From JBBAGC01 sp964491265 (GTDB taxonomy: Bacteria > Spirochaetota > UBA4802 > UBA5550), in contig CAZBFP010000019.1 in NCBI GenBank assembly GCA_964491265.1, positions 1-64,000 of the forward strand: DNA of 64,000 bases, read 5' to 3'. The notes beneath the pieces were generated by a model. The model was given only the letters and a program-made list of their open reading frames with translations. It was not told where the DNA came from and ran no database searches. Below are positions 18,568-27,034 of the stretch, piece by piece. The translations under genes were made by a program, and so were the position numbers. Every line of letters begins with the position of its first letter. Position 1 is the first letter of the stretch.

Positions 18568-18600
18568 TTTGAAAACGACAGACAGTCTGTCGTTTTCAAA
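18568..18600. repeat. Perfect 16-bp inverted repeat
   Basis: Arms 18568-18583 (TTTGAAAACGACAGAC) and 18585-18600 separated by one A. It lies 27 bases after the previous hairpin, upstream of the restriction operon. Confidence 0.75.
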
Positions 18601-19140
18601 ATATCTGTATATTATGTTAATTAAAATTTTAGTATTAATAATTATATAGCATTACTTTTTTTTGAGGTTTATTCAACTAAGCTTGTTTCAGCTGTTTCGG
18701 TTTCGTTCAACACAAGTACGTTCAGGAAGCGTGGGAGAGAGTGATTATTGAGTATCGGCAACCACACGCTCGTTGAGCGCAGCCGAAACGAGCGAAGGAA
18801 AAAGTAAAAGTACCCGCGTAAGGGATGGAGGCGTTACCCCGCAGCGGGCAGGGGGAACCGCAGGGGCGCATGGCAATGCGCCCTGGAATGGCAATGCGTA
18901 TCATAAATTATAACAGGTATCTGCAATGGCAATAGAGCCCGCGAGGAGTTTAAGCCGAGAGCCCGGCCCTGTTGTGACATGGATGCATTTATTTTTTTAT
19001 TACACTGAAATAAAGGTACTCCCGGTTTTTGCGCCTTTTTAAGGCGCCTCCTTTAAATGGAACATAAGGGGTACGCCCTTAGTAAAAAAAATTTCACCCT
19101 GCAGATATATTAATATTTTATTGACACTTTTTTTAATAAA
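18601..19140. other. Non-coding stretch with GC-rich block and small hairpins
   Basis: No supported gene. 18760-18795 carries a GAGCGCAGCCGAAACGAGCG piece like the repeat fused into the restriction enzyme. Within 18830-18900, GGCGCAT and ATGCGCC form a stem and TGGCAATGCG repeats. GCGCCTT/AAGGCGC near 19030-19046 forms another stem. The last 70 bases are AT-rich and probably hold the metF promoter. Confidence 0.45.
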
Positions 19141-19175
19141 TTCCCTGATTATTAAAATCAATGAGGATAATATAG

Positions 19176-20066
19176 ATGCATATTAAAGAAATTTTGAACA
19201 ATAACAGAATCGCTTTCAGCTTTGAATTTTTTCCCCCTAAAACCGAGGCTTCATCCGCGGCACTTTTTGAAACTATTTCGGAGCTTACATCACTTAAGCC
19301 TGCTTATGTGAGCGTTACCTATGGAGCTGGAGGATCTACACGGGATCTTACTCACGACCTGGTTGTAAAAATTCAGAACGAAACAGAGATTACGGTTGTT
19401 TCACATCTCACCTGCGTGGGATCCACACAGGATGAAATCCGCTCTGTGCTTTCAAGATACAGGGAAAAAAATATTGAAAATATTATGGTACTTAGAGGGG
19501 ACCCCCCTGCAGGGAGCAGCAGCTTTGTAAGGACCGAAGGGGGCTTTGAATTTGCAGGGGATCTTGTGGCTTTTATTAAACTGCACTTCCCGGAAATGGG
19601 TATTGGAGTTGCCGGTTTTCCTGAAGGGCATCCGGAAACTCCTAACAGAATGATTGAGATGGATAACCTGAAACGTAAGGTTGACCAGGGGGCGGACTAC
19701 ATATGCACCCAGTTTTTTTTCAACAATGATGATTTTTACGATTTCAGGGAGCGCTGCGAAATAGCCGGAATCAAGGTCCCCATAATTGCAGGGATTATGC
19801 CCATCTCCTCGATTAAGGGGATGCACCGCATGGCTGAGCTTGCCCTGGGTACCCGTTTCCCTGCAAAGCTTTTAAAAGCCCTTGCCAGGGCTGAGGATGA
19901 CAGCTATGTTGAAAAGGTGGGGATCCACTGGGCAACCCAGCAGGTTACTGACCTTATTGATAATAATGTGAGGGGGGTGCATTTTTACACCCTTAATAAA
20001 TCAAAGGCAACAAGGGAGATTTACTCTTCACTGGGTATTTCAAGTTCAACTACTTTAAACAGATAG
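19176..20066 (+). CDS. metF: 5,10-methylenetetrahydrofolate reductase
   Basis: 296 aa, full length for bacterial MetF. Reduces methylene-THF to methyl-THF with FAD, feeding methionine synthesis or a one-carbon pathway. Family marks: FSFEFFPPKT at the N-terminus, YVSVTYGAGGSTRD, SHLTCVG, NIMVLRGDPP, the KVDQGADYICTQFFFN segment and PIIAGIMPI. GAGGATAA lies upstream of the ATG. It is followed by pta with a 120-base gap. No MetV/zinc-finger partner is adjacent, so a plain MetF is likeliest. Confidence 0.95.
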   Translation: MHIKEILNNNRIAFSFEFFPPKTEASSAALFETISELTSLKPAYVSVTYGAGGSTRDLTHDLVVKIQNETEITVVSHLTCVGSTQDEIRSVLSRYREKNIENIMVLRGDPPAGSSSFVRTEGGFEFAGDLVAFIKLHFPEMGIGVAGFPEGHPETPNRMIEMDNLKRKVDQGADYICTQFFFNNDDFYDFRERCEIAGIKVPIIAGIMPISSIKGMHRMAELALGTRFPAKLLKALARAEDDSYVEKVGIHWATQQVTDLIDNNVRGVHFYTLNKSKATREIYSSLGISSSTTLNR

Positions 20067-20185
20067 AAAGCGCATTAATTCTTGACACATAGTATCAGTT
20101 TGTTCTATTATTAAACAGCAGTTAAATGATTATAAAAAAATGAATATGTTTCAAAAATAAAAAAATATATTATGAGGAGTCTGTT

Positions 20186-21181
20186 ATGAATTTTGTTGAA
20201 AAGATGAAAGAAAAAGCAAAAAACGCGGGGAAAAAACTTGTCCTTGCTGAAGGTACTGAGCCGAGAACTATCAAGGCTGCAAGAATCATTATTGATGAAA
20301 AAATCTCTCCTGAGGTTTTCCTTGTTGGTAAGAAAGAGGATATTGAAAAAACTGCTGCTGCTGAAGGTATCAAACTTGACGGCATTACTCTTGTTGATCC
20401 AGCATCTTCTGATAACAAGGCTGAATACTCCAGCGCCTTTTTTGAACTGAGAAAGCATAAGGGTGTTACTGAGGAAGAGGCTGCTAAAGCGATCCAGGAT
20501 AACCTGAGATGGGGAGCCATGATGGTTAAAAGGGGCCATGCTGATGCTATGATAGCTGGCGCTGAAAACTCCACTGGAAAGGTTCTTCTTGCAGGTTTCA
20601 ATGTAATAGGAACTTCTCCAGGTGTTAAATCCGCTTCTTCATGCTTTGTTATGGATATGCCTGACAAAAAGTGGGGACAGGAGGGCATGATGATTTTTGC
20701 TGACTGTGCTACTATTCCTGATCCAACTGCTGAGCAGCTTGCGGAAATCGCTATTCAGTCTGCTGAATCGTGCCGCACATACCTTAACACTGAGCCTGTT
20801 GTTGCGCTCCTCTCCTTCTCTACCAAGGGATCTGCAAAACATGAAAACGTGGACAAGGTTGTTAAGGCTCTTGAAATCATTAAGGAGAGAGCCCCTGATC
20901 TTAAGGTTGACGGCGAGCTTCAGCTCGATGCTGCTATTGTTGAATCTGTGGGCAAGTCTAAAGCTCCCGGTTCTGATGTTGCGGGTAAAGCCAACACTCT
21001 TATTTTCCCCGATCTTCAGTCAGGAAATATCGGCTACAAACTGGTTCAGAGAATGGCTAATGCAGGCGCATACGGCCCCTTCCTCCAGGGTTTTGCCCAG
21101 CCTATTACCGACCTTTCAAGGGGATGTTCTGTTGATGATATAGTAAACACTGCTGCTGTTACTCTTGCACAGGCAAAATAG
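20186..21181 (+). CDS. pta: Phosphate acetyltransferase
   Basis: 331 aa, the short Pta form without the N-terminal DRTGG/P-loop extension. Interconverts acetyl-CoA and acetyl phosphate in acetate metabolism. KLVLAEGTEPRTIKAA, RWGAMMVKRGHADAMIAGA, SASSCFVMDMP, LLSFSTKGSA and KANTLIFPDLQSGNIGYK are family signatures. GAGGAG lies before the ATG. Codon use is markedly T-ending, unlike its neighbours, which fits a strongly expressed gene. No acetate kinase gene lies next to it. Confidence 0.95.
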   Translation: MNFVEKMKEKAKNAGKKLVLAEGTEPRTIKAARIIIDEKISPEVFLVGKKEDIEKTAAAEGIKLDGITLVDPASSDNKAEYSSAFFELRKHKGVTEEEAAKAIQDNLRWGAMMVKRGHADAMIAGAENSTGKVLLAGFNVIGTSPGVKSASSCFVMDMPDKKWGQEGMMIFADCATIPDPTAEQLAEIAIQSAESCRTYLNTEPVVALLSFSTKGSAKHENVDKVVKALEIIKERAPDLKVDGELQLDAAIVESVGKSKAPGSDVAGKANTLIFPDLQSGNIGYKLVQRMANAGAYGPFLQGFAQPITDLSRGCSVDDIVNTAAVTLAQAK

Positions 21182-21232
21182 AAACTGAATATATGTAATG
21201 GGGGCTGGTCTAAAAATTGAATTTTCTGTATT

Positions 21233-21430
21233 TGTCATCCCGGTTTCACCCCAGGAGTGCTTCCTCACTGCGTTCAGGGCGTGCGGCTTCAGTTTATGCA
21301 AATACCGGGATCTCCTGATTAAATATTATGCATGAGATACCGGCAGTGTAGCCACGAAGGCTGCCTGCAAGCACGAAACAGGATGTTTCAATAATGCTTG
21401 CATTTCGCTTCGCTACAGCCGGTATGACAA
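21233..21430. repeat. Palindromic repeat, family 2 (TGTCATnCCGG type), with nested unit
   Basis: Begins TTGTCATCCCGG and ends CCGGTATGACAA. Inside, 21341-21401 is the reverse complement of the 60-bp nested unit also seen at 10779, 12739 and 35066 (core ACATCCTGTTT). No gene is present. Confidence 0.65.
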
Positions 21431-21509
21431 AAATTTCTTTTTAGGCTATCCCCATTTTTTTTACACTGATTATTTCAAAAAATATCTTCTCAATAACCGG
21501 CCGCAAATT

Positions 21510-21725
21510 ATGAACAGAAAAACAGATGCATTTTTACTGATCTTTATGGCGATCTCCTTCCTCTTTGCAGGGGGTGCCTTTATCAATGGTATTTTTATGG
21601 TATTGACCGGAGGGTTCAAGGACCCCATGAGTATAAGGATATTTATTATATCTGCATGTTTTTTTCTTTCCGGTAAAATATTTTTAGCTGTGATTGAAAG
21701 AAAAAAAAATTCGAAGAGAAAATAA
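21510..21725 (+). CDS. Possible small two-helix membrane protein
   Basis: 71 aa with two hydrophobic stretches (about 8-33 and 41-60) and a Lys/Arg-rich tail (ERKKNSKRK), as expected for a small inner-membrane protein with a cytoplasmic C-terminus. No clear ribosome site is visible before the ATG, and I know no family. A minus-strand frame across the same bases looks like a shadow. Moderate to low confidence that it is expressed. Confidence 0.4.
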   Translation: MNRKTDAFLLIFMAISFLFAGGAFINGIFMVLTGGFKDPMSIRIFIISACFFLSGKIFLAVIERKKNSKRK

Positions 21726-21839
21726 AAAAATTCCGGAAGAGTGAATTTGGTGAAACGGCTTTTCCCAAAAAATGAATTTCTATCATCCGGATTTTTGCAA
21801 ATGTAATAATAATATTTGTTTCCATAATCTGCTGGAGCC

Positions 21840-22160
21840 TTCCCCCTGTCCCCCAAAGGGGGCACGTAGAAGGAGAAACTGAGCAAGTTTATAAGTCAAA
21901 GTATTAAAACACCTGTTATACTGCTGGACTTTCAAAAGTCTTACAGAACAATATTATGGGCTTAGAAAAAAATTTCAGTTCTGAAAATTAAACAGGTTGC
22001 GAGAATAAATTCAGGTGACTACATTTAATTTATCTATTTATCCCTGATTTTTATTATAATGAATAAAGTCCTGAGATTTAAATAATTAAAGAAAAGATAA
22101 AAATTCAATTATCAAAGTAATAATAGATTAACTCGTGCCCCCTTTGGGGGACAGGGGGAA
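21840..22160. repeat. MITE-like element, family 1 (321 bp, perfect 27-bp terminal inverted repeats)
   Basis: Ends 21840-21866 and 22134-22160 are exact reverse complements of each other (core GTCCCCCAAAGGGGGCAC). The interior is AT-rich and has no reading frame. The first 45 and last 30 internal bases match those of the short copy at 3569-3703, so the two are the same element with different interiors. Confidence 0.75.
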
Positions 22161-22278
22161 TGGATCTGAAATGATTTACTTCGTTTCCGAAAAATCCGGG
22201 AAGGTCTGATATTTAGTAATAATCTTTCAGCAAATGGATTTATGAAGAGAAAATTTTCAAAGTTATTAATTAAAAATG

Positions 22279-22351
22279 TGGTCAGGGACGGAGTCGAACC
22301 GCCGACACGGGGATTTTCAGTCCCCTGCTCTACCGACTGAGCTACCTGACC
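22279..22351 (-). tRNA. tRNA-Phe (GAA)
   Basis: 73-nt cloverleaf on the minus strand: acceptor GGTCAGG/CCTGACC, D-arm GCTCAGTCGGTAGAGC, anticodon stem GGGGA/TCCCC with loop CTGAAAA (anticodon GAA), T-arm CGGCGGTTCGACTCCG, discriminator A. CCA is not encoded. The plus-strand frame over it is spurious. Confidence 0.95.
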
Positions 22352-22395
22352 ACGCTTTAATTAAAGACAAATCATATCTATTCGGTGTGGCAAAT

Positions 22396-23325
22396 ATGTC
22401 AATAATAAAAAAACTTTTTATTCTAATATTTTTTTCTGCAGCTCTTTCCGCCTCTGCAGAGACCCGGCCCGACTATGCTCCCAGGGAAAGTGCCGCCTTT
22501 TATCTTAAAAGGGGGGAGATTCAGTTTGATGCAGCCATGTATGATTATGCCTATGAATCGATGATGCTTGCACTTAAGGCTGACCCGCGGACTTATGGTG
22601 CGGCAAATATTCTCGGGAAAATTTTTATGATTCAGAAGGATTACCATAATGCAGGGCTTTATTTTGACAGGTCACTCTCTATTGAGGATAATCAGCCGGA
22701 AATTCACAATACCGCAGGTGAGTTAAAAGAATACGTCTCCTCCTTTGAAACAGCCCACAACCATTACCTTAAAGCTGCCACGCTGAATCCGGAATATACC
22801 GAAGCGCTTATAAATCTTTCACGCAGTTTTTTCAGGAAGGGGGAAACGGGGGAAGCAGAAAAATATTTTTCAGCCGCCTACAGGAGCGGTATAAACAAAA
22901 GCCTCCCTCTTTATAAAAAAGCGGAAGCCCTCCCCGATTCCAGGCATAAGGAAAAGGAATCTCTTTTGAAAGAAGCAGTTAAAATCAACCCGGCCCATAT
23001 TGAAGCTTATATGGCCCTTGCGACGATAATGAGACTGCAGAATAATTATCAGGGTGCTGCTGAAATTCTGGAAAAACTGAAAAGTGTTAAACCTGACTAC
23101 ACACCAGCCTATCTCTATCTGGGGAACATCTACTTTACCAGACCTCTGCCGGGGAACACAAGGGAATATTTTTTAAACCTGGCTCTTACAAACTACACTA
23201 AGGCTGTTGAGCTTGACCCGCAGAACAGCGAAACCTACTTCCATCTTGCCACACTGTACAGACACATGGGGAAAAGAGAGATAGCTGATGAAATGGAGAA
23301 AAAAGGCTTAAGACTTGAAAAATAA
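22396..23325 (+). CDS. Exported TPR-repeat protein
   Basis: 309 aa. Signal peptide at 1-21 (MSIIKKLFILIFFSAALSASA). The mature part consists of tandem TPR motifs, e.g. AAFYLKRGEIQFDAAMYDYAYE, AANILGKIFMIQKDYHNAGLYFD, ALINLSRSFFRKGETGEAEKYF and TYFHLATLYRHMGKREIADEM. It is probably a periplasmic scaffold. A longer frame begins at 22276 inside the tRNA-Phe gene; the first 40 residues of that reading are the tRNA and are not real, so the start at 22396 is used. Partner unknown. Confidence 0.8.
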   Translation: MSIIKKLFILIFFSAALSASAETRPDYAPRESAAFYLKRGEIQFDAAMYDYAYESMMLALKADPRTYGAANILGKIFMIQKDYHNAGLYFDRSLSIEDNQPEIHNTAGELKEYVSSFETAHNHYLKAATLNPEYTEALINLSRSFFRKGETGEAEKYFSAAYRSGINKSLPLYKKAEALPDSRHKEKESLLKEAVKINPAHIEAYMALATIMRLQNNYQGAAEILEKLKSVKPDYTPAYLYLGNIYFTRPLPGNTREYFLNLALTNYTKAVELDPQNSETYFHLATLYRHMGKREIADEMEKKGLRLEK

Positions 23326-23332
23326 ATCCTTT

Positions 23333-23508
23333 GACCTCTCCCTCCTAACCTCCCTCTCCACATGGAGAGGGAGGAATTAGTGGCAAGTATTTTTTGTTAG
23401 TATTAAAACTGTGGTTTCATGAATCTTGAAGTCTTATGTGAAACCTGAAATTCATGACACAAAGCCCTCTCCATGTGGGGAGGGCGCGCCGGTAGGCGGG
23501 GAGGGGTC
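23333..23508. repeat. GC-rich inverted repeats between convergent genes
   Basis: CCTCTCC...GGAGAGG stems at 23343-23375 and a GGAGGGCGCGCCGGTAGGCG stretch near 23480 that is the inverse of the one at 13160-13197. It may also serve as a terminator for the two converging genes. Confidence 0.5.
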
Positions 23509-25983
23509 TTACTCTACTATTTCCAATGTCCCGCCCTTTACCGAATACTGCGCCTGTTTTATAACCCGCATATTCTCAACAAGGAAATCTTTTATCCCGG
23601 AAAGCTCATAAAAGAAATCATCCACTCTCAATGATGACTCATTACCGGCGTAGAGGATTACTTTAATGCCATTTTCGCCTGAAGCTTCAAAGCTGTGTAC
23701 TGCTTCATCAAAGGTGAATGTTTTTACCGAGCTCTTTCCGGTTTTCACCACATCCTCTTTTCTGGAGAGATGTTCCAGCATAAGAGCAGCCGTTTCTGCT
23801 GTAGTAAAAAGAACTTCATATTCAACAGCATTAACAAGAGCCATAAGGGACTGGCCATGCTCCACCCCCCTTATTCTTTTAAGCCTTATAAATGGCGGGA
23901 GAGCCCTGTTAATTTTTTCCGCATAATCATTCTGCTCCTCAATGCTCAGCTTGCGGAAGAGCTCCACATCAACAAGCTCACTTACACTTTCATAGCCGAG
24001 AGGTACAGGGTAGCCGGTGGAGATCTTCTCCCTTTTATTAAATCCCCGGGAAAACGCTACAGGGAGGCCGGCAATCCGGAACCCCCGTTTAAGCACTTCA
24101 ATAAAATCGAGGTGGGGAACAAGTCTTCCGTCGCCTGTTCGGGTAAATGTCATCCGCGCTGTCTCTGCTATCTCCAGTCTCTCTTCAAATTTCCGGATAG
24201 ACTCAAAATATCTTTCCATATCAGGAGTCTCTTTATAGCGGTTTAGGGGCTGATGATAATTTTTTACATCAAGGTGTTTATCCTTCATTGCTTCAACTGC
24301 ACGCTCGCTCCCGGTTTCAATAACCTGCCAGGGGTACTTTAATGAATCATCCCTCTTCTCTGTGAGGATTCTCCACTCAGGGAAATACTCATCGAGATTT
24401 TTCATCCAGATATCAAACCGGAAATATTCCTGCCATGAATCAAACTTTGCGCCCTCAAGATAGGAGTGATATATTACCTTTCCGAAACGTGTGTCCCCTC
24501 TGGCAATCAGGCCTTCAAGGAATGATGACTTTACATCATGATTTTTTATCTGTACAGATCTGGGGAGGGATGTTTTCACCTTTCTAATTACATCATAAAA
24601 ATAATCCATGTCCATCATTCTGTCCCACTGAAAGGGGGTGTGGGTTTTCGGTACAAAGGGTGAGATGGTCACATTGATCTCCTTCTTCCCCTTACCTGAA
24701 GCGTCAAGGACCTGTTTCATGAGAGCCGTAATCTCCCCTGCTTCATCTACATTTTCACACCCCGGGAGGCCTATCATGAAATAGAATTTTATTGTGCGCC
24801 ACCCCTTCTTAAAGACAAAATCGACTATATCTATAAGATCCTCAGTGCGGACCTTTTTATTCGATATGCTTCTCAGCTCTTCAGAGGCAGATTCCACTGC
24901 AAAGGTGAGGGAGCTTTTCCGTATTTTTGAAATGAGTTCAATAATGGGGAGGGTATTCCGGTCAACCTTAAGTGAAGGGAGCGACACAGATGCACCCCGT
25001 TCGGTTAAAGCAGGGATTATTTTATTCAGAAGGCCCACCAGGTGCTTGTAATCACTTACAGAAAGCGCGGTTAGTGTCACCTCATTATATCCGGTGCTGT
25101 CGAGCTGCCTCAGTACCTCTGCAGCTATATCGCTGTCTGAGCATGCCCTGTAGGGGAGATTGTAATAACCTGCATGACAGAACTTGCAGAGGTTAAAGCA
25201 CCCCCTGGCTACCTCTACCACAGCCCTCTCATGTGAAATTCTTATATTGGGCACAAGCGGTTTTGCGCTGCTGTAATAGGGCCTGCCGTATTTTCTCATT
25301 TTAACAACAGCTTTATCACTGATGTCCGCAGCAGTTCCATTGTAGGTGAAATTATAATCCCCCGGGAGCATAACCCCTTCTATTTCCCCCATGCGCTTTA
25401 ATATTTCGCCCCTCTCTCGCAACCCCTCTCTTCTGCACTCAAGGAGAACCTGAAGTATTTCCGGGAAAGACTCCTCTCCGTCACCAACTGCAAAAAGATC
25501 GAAAAAATCAGCATATGGGAATGGATTTGAAACAGCCTCACCCCCGCCGATTATTATCGGATCAATATCCCCGCGCTGCTCCCTTAAGAGCGGCACATTA
25601 CCCAGGTCAAGTATCTGAAGCACATTAGTTGCAAGGAGTTCATGGGAAAGGTTAAATCCTATTAAATCGAGCTCACTTAGCGGGATAAAGGTTTCCAGGG
25701 TATATAATGGTATCTTCCTCTCACGGAGCTCCTTCTCAAAATCGGGTGCCACGGCAAATACCCTTTCACATGCTATTGAGTCGATCTCATTTGCAGCATC
25801 GTAGAGTATTCTTATGCCGTTATTTGACATGGCAACTTCGTACATGTCAGGATATGAGATTGCAGCCCGGATCTCCGCTTTTTCCTTAACTGTAATATTA
25901 AGTTCATTCCCTGTATACCTTGCGGGCTTCTGCACTGTATGAATAAATCTGCCTATTTCCGCTCTTATTTCGTTACTTTTCAT
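23509..25983 (-). CDS. Fused B12-binding-like radical SAM protein with DUF2344 domain (TIGR03960-type)
   Basis: 824 aa. The N-terminal 200 residues form a cobalamin-binding-like domain (YPDMYEVAMSNNGIRILYDAAN, FIPLSELDLIGFNLSHELLATN). The radical SAM core carries the 4Fe-4S motif CFNLCKFCHAGYY near 260-272 (C-x3-C-x2-C). A C-terminal domain (from about 590, RMTFTRTGDGRLVPHLDFIEVLKRGFRIAGLPVAFSRGFN split by position) is the DUF2344/radical-SAM-linked module, here fused to the core. The reaction is unknown; in other genomes it lies near ribosome or RNase G genes. Its start overlaps the end of rsmA by 11 bases, so the two are coupled. The fusion is intact and full length. Confidence 0.9.
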   Translation of the reverse strand: MKSNEIRAEIGRFIHTVQKPARYTGNELNITVKEKAEIRAAISYPDMYEVAMSNNGIRILYDAANEIDSIACERVFAVAPDFEKELRERKIPLYTLETFIPLSELDLIGFNLSHELLATNVLQILDLGNVPLLREQRGDIDPIIIGGGEAVSNPFPYADFFDLFAVGDGEESFPEILQVLLECRREGLRERGEILKRMGEIEGVMLPGDYNFTYNGTAADISDKAVVKMRKYGRPYYSSAKPLVPNIRISHERAVVEVARGCFNLCKFCHAGYYNLPYRACSDSDIAAEVLRQLDSTGYNEVTLTALSVSDYKHLVGLLNKIIPALTERGASVSLPSLKVDRNTLPIIELISKIRKSSLTFAVESASEELRSISNKKVRTEDLIDIVDFVFKKGWRTIKFYFMIGLPGCENVDEAGEITALMKQVLDASGKGKKEINVTISPFVPKTHTPFQWDRMMDMDYFYDVIRKVKTSLPRSVQIKNHDVKSSFLEGLIARGDTRFGKVIYHSYLEGAKFDSWQEYFRFDIWMKNLDEYFPEWRILTEKRDDSLKYPWQVIETGSERAVEAMKDKHLDVKNYHQPLNRYKETPDMERYFESIRKFEERLEIAETARMTFTRTGDGRLVPHLDFIEVLKRGFRIAGLPVAFSRGFNKREKISTGYPVPLGYESVSELVDVELFRKLSIEEQNDYAEKINRALPPFIRLKRIRGVEHGQSLMALVNAVEYEVLFTTAETAALMLEHLSRKEDVVKTGKSSVKTFTFDEAVHSFEASGENGIKVILYAGNESSLRVDDFFYELSGIKDFLVENMRVIKQAQYSVKGGTLEIVE

Positions 25984-26803
25984 TTTCCCTTATCGCTTCA
26001 GTTATTTTTATAAAATCTTCAAGACCGAGGCTCTCACCCCGCAAATTCCCTTTAATATTACACTCACCGAGAACATGCTCAAGGAAGGCCCTGGTGTAAT
26101 TCAGATGGGGTGAATCTGACGCTGCCTTAAGGAGGGTTTTTCTTCTCCCCCAGAAAACAGATTTAACCAGAAGGTGGAAAAGCTCCTCATCCTCAGGTTT
26201 AAGAACCCTCTCTTTTCTTCTCAATGCAAGGAATGATGATCTAACATCAGGCCTGGGATAAAAAGAATCAGCAGGCACATAAAAAAGATGCTCAATATTA
26301 TAATAATATGAAAGGGTTACTGTCATTGCCCCGTAAGCGGCTGAACCGGGCTTTGAAACAAGTCTCTCCCCCATCTCCTTCTGCATCATCACATATACAT
26401 TCTCCGCCCTGTACTTTTCCGCAATAGTGAAAAGAATTTCCGAAGCGCAGTAGTAGGGGAGGTTTGAAACTATTACCGAAAACCTGTCTTCAGGCTGAGA
26501 CTTCAAAAAATCTGAATGTATTATCCGCGCATTTTCTCTATCTCTGAAAAGATCAAGAAGATACCTGTAAAAACCTGAGTCTATTTCAACAGCAGTATAT
26601 GTCCCCCCTCTGCGGGCAAGCCCCTCTGAAATTGAGCCGAGACCTGGGCCGATTTCAAGTATATCCTCACCATCAGGATTGCAGACATCAACAATTCTGT
26701 TAATTATCTGATCATTTATTAAAAAATTCTGGCCCAGTTTTTTATTAGGCGCAAGATTATACTTTTCCGCAATTTCAAGTATGAGGGCTTTGTTCATACT
26801 CAC
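25973..26803 (-). CDS. rsmA: 16S rRNA (adenine-N6,N6)-dimethyltransferase RsmA/KsgA
   Basis: 276 aa. Dimethylates two adjacent adenines near the 3' end of 16S rRNA during small-subunit assembly. NKKLGQNFLINDQIINRIV, motif I ILEIGPGLGSISEGLA, VEIDSGF and catalytic motif IV SNLPYYCASEIL are present, followed by the small C-terminal helical domain. GGGGAG lies upstream of the ATG. It is the first gene of a two-gene unit with the radical SAM fusion, whose start lies within its last codons. Confidence 0.95.
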   Translation of the reverse strand: MSMNKALILEIAEKYNLAPNKKLGQNFLINDQIINRIVDVCNPDGEDILEIGPGLGSISEGLARRGGTYTAVEIDSGFYRYLLDLFRDRENARIIHSDFLKSQPEDRFSVIVSNLPYYCASEILFTIAEKYRAENVYVMMQKEMGERLVSKPGSAAYGAMTVTLSYYYNIEHLFYVPADSFYPRPDVRSSFLALRRKERVLKPEDEELFHLLVKSVFWGRRKTLLKAASDSPHLNYTRAFLEHVLGECNIKGNLRGESLGLEDFIKITEAIRENEK

Positions 26804-27034
26804 GCTCCCCTGTTATATAAGGAGTCAATTTACAACAACCTCTTTATGTATCAACCAGTATATCCCTTAAAACCAAAAAAAGAGAGGGGAAAATCATATT
26901 AAAATCTCCGGCAGCTCTTTTGCTGAATCTAAGAATTATTTTTGTTGAAATATAAGCAGTTATATATCAAATTACATTAAGTATTATATTTTCATGCAGC
27001 ATATGAAATTATACATCATAATAGAGAGAAGAAA
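26804..27034. promoter_or_regulatory. Divergent promoter region (rsmA / chemoreceptor)
   Basis: 230 bases, AT-rich, between divergent genes; no repeat or reading frame. It must hold both promoters, but no single box stands out. Confidence 0.35.

Noticed and set aside
20111..20688. Long minus-strand frames antisense to pta
   Set aside because: Shadows created by the skewed codon use of pta, with no family similarity.
21470..21886. 138-aa minus-strand frame
   Set aside because: Low-complexity sequence that begins in the family-1 repeat; the plus-strand 71-aa frame across it looks more like a protein.
22276..22395. N-terminal 40 residues (MWSGTESNRRHGDFQSPALP...) of a longer frame for the TPR protein
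   Set aside because: This is the antisense reading of the tRNA-Phe gene; the signal peptide starts at 22396.
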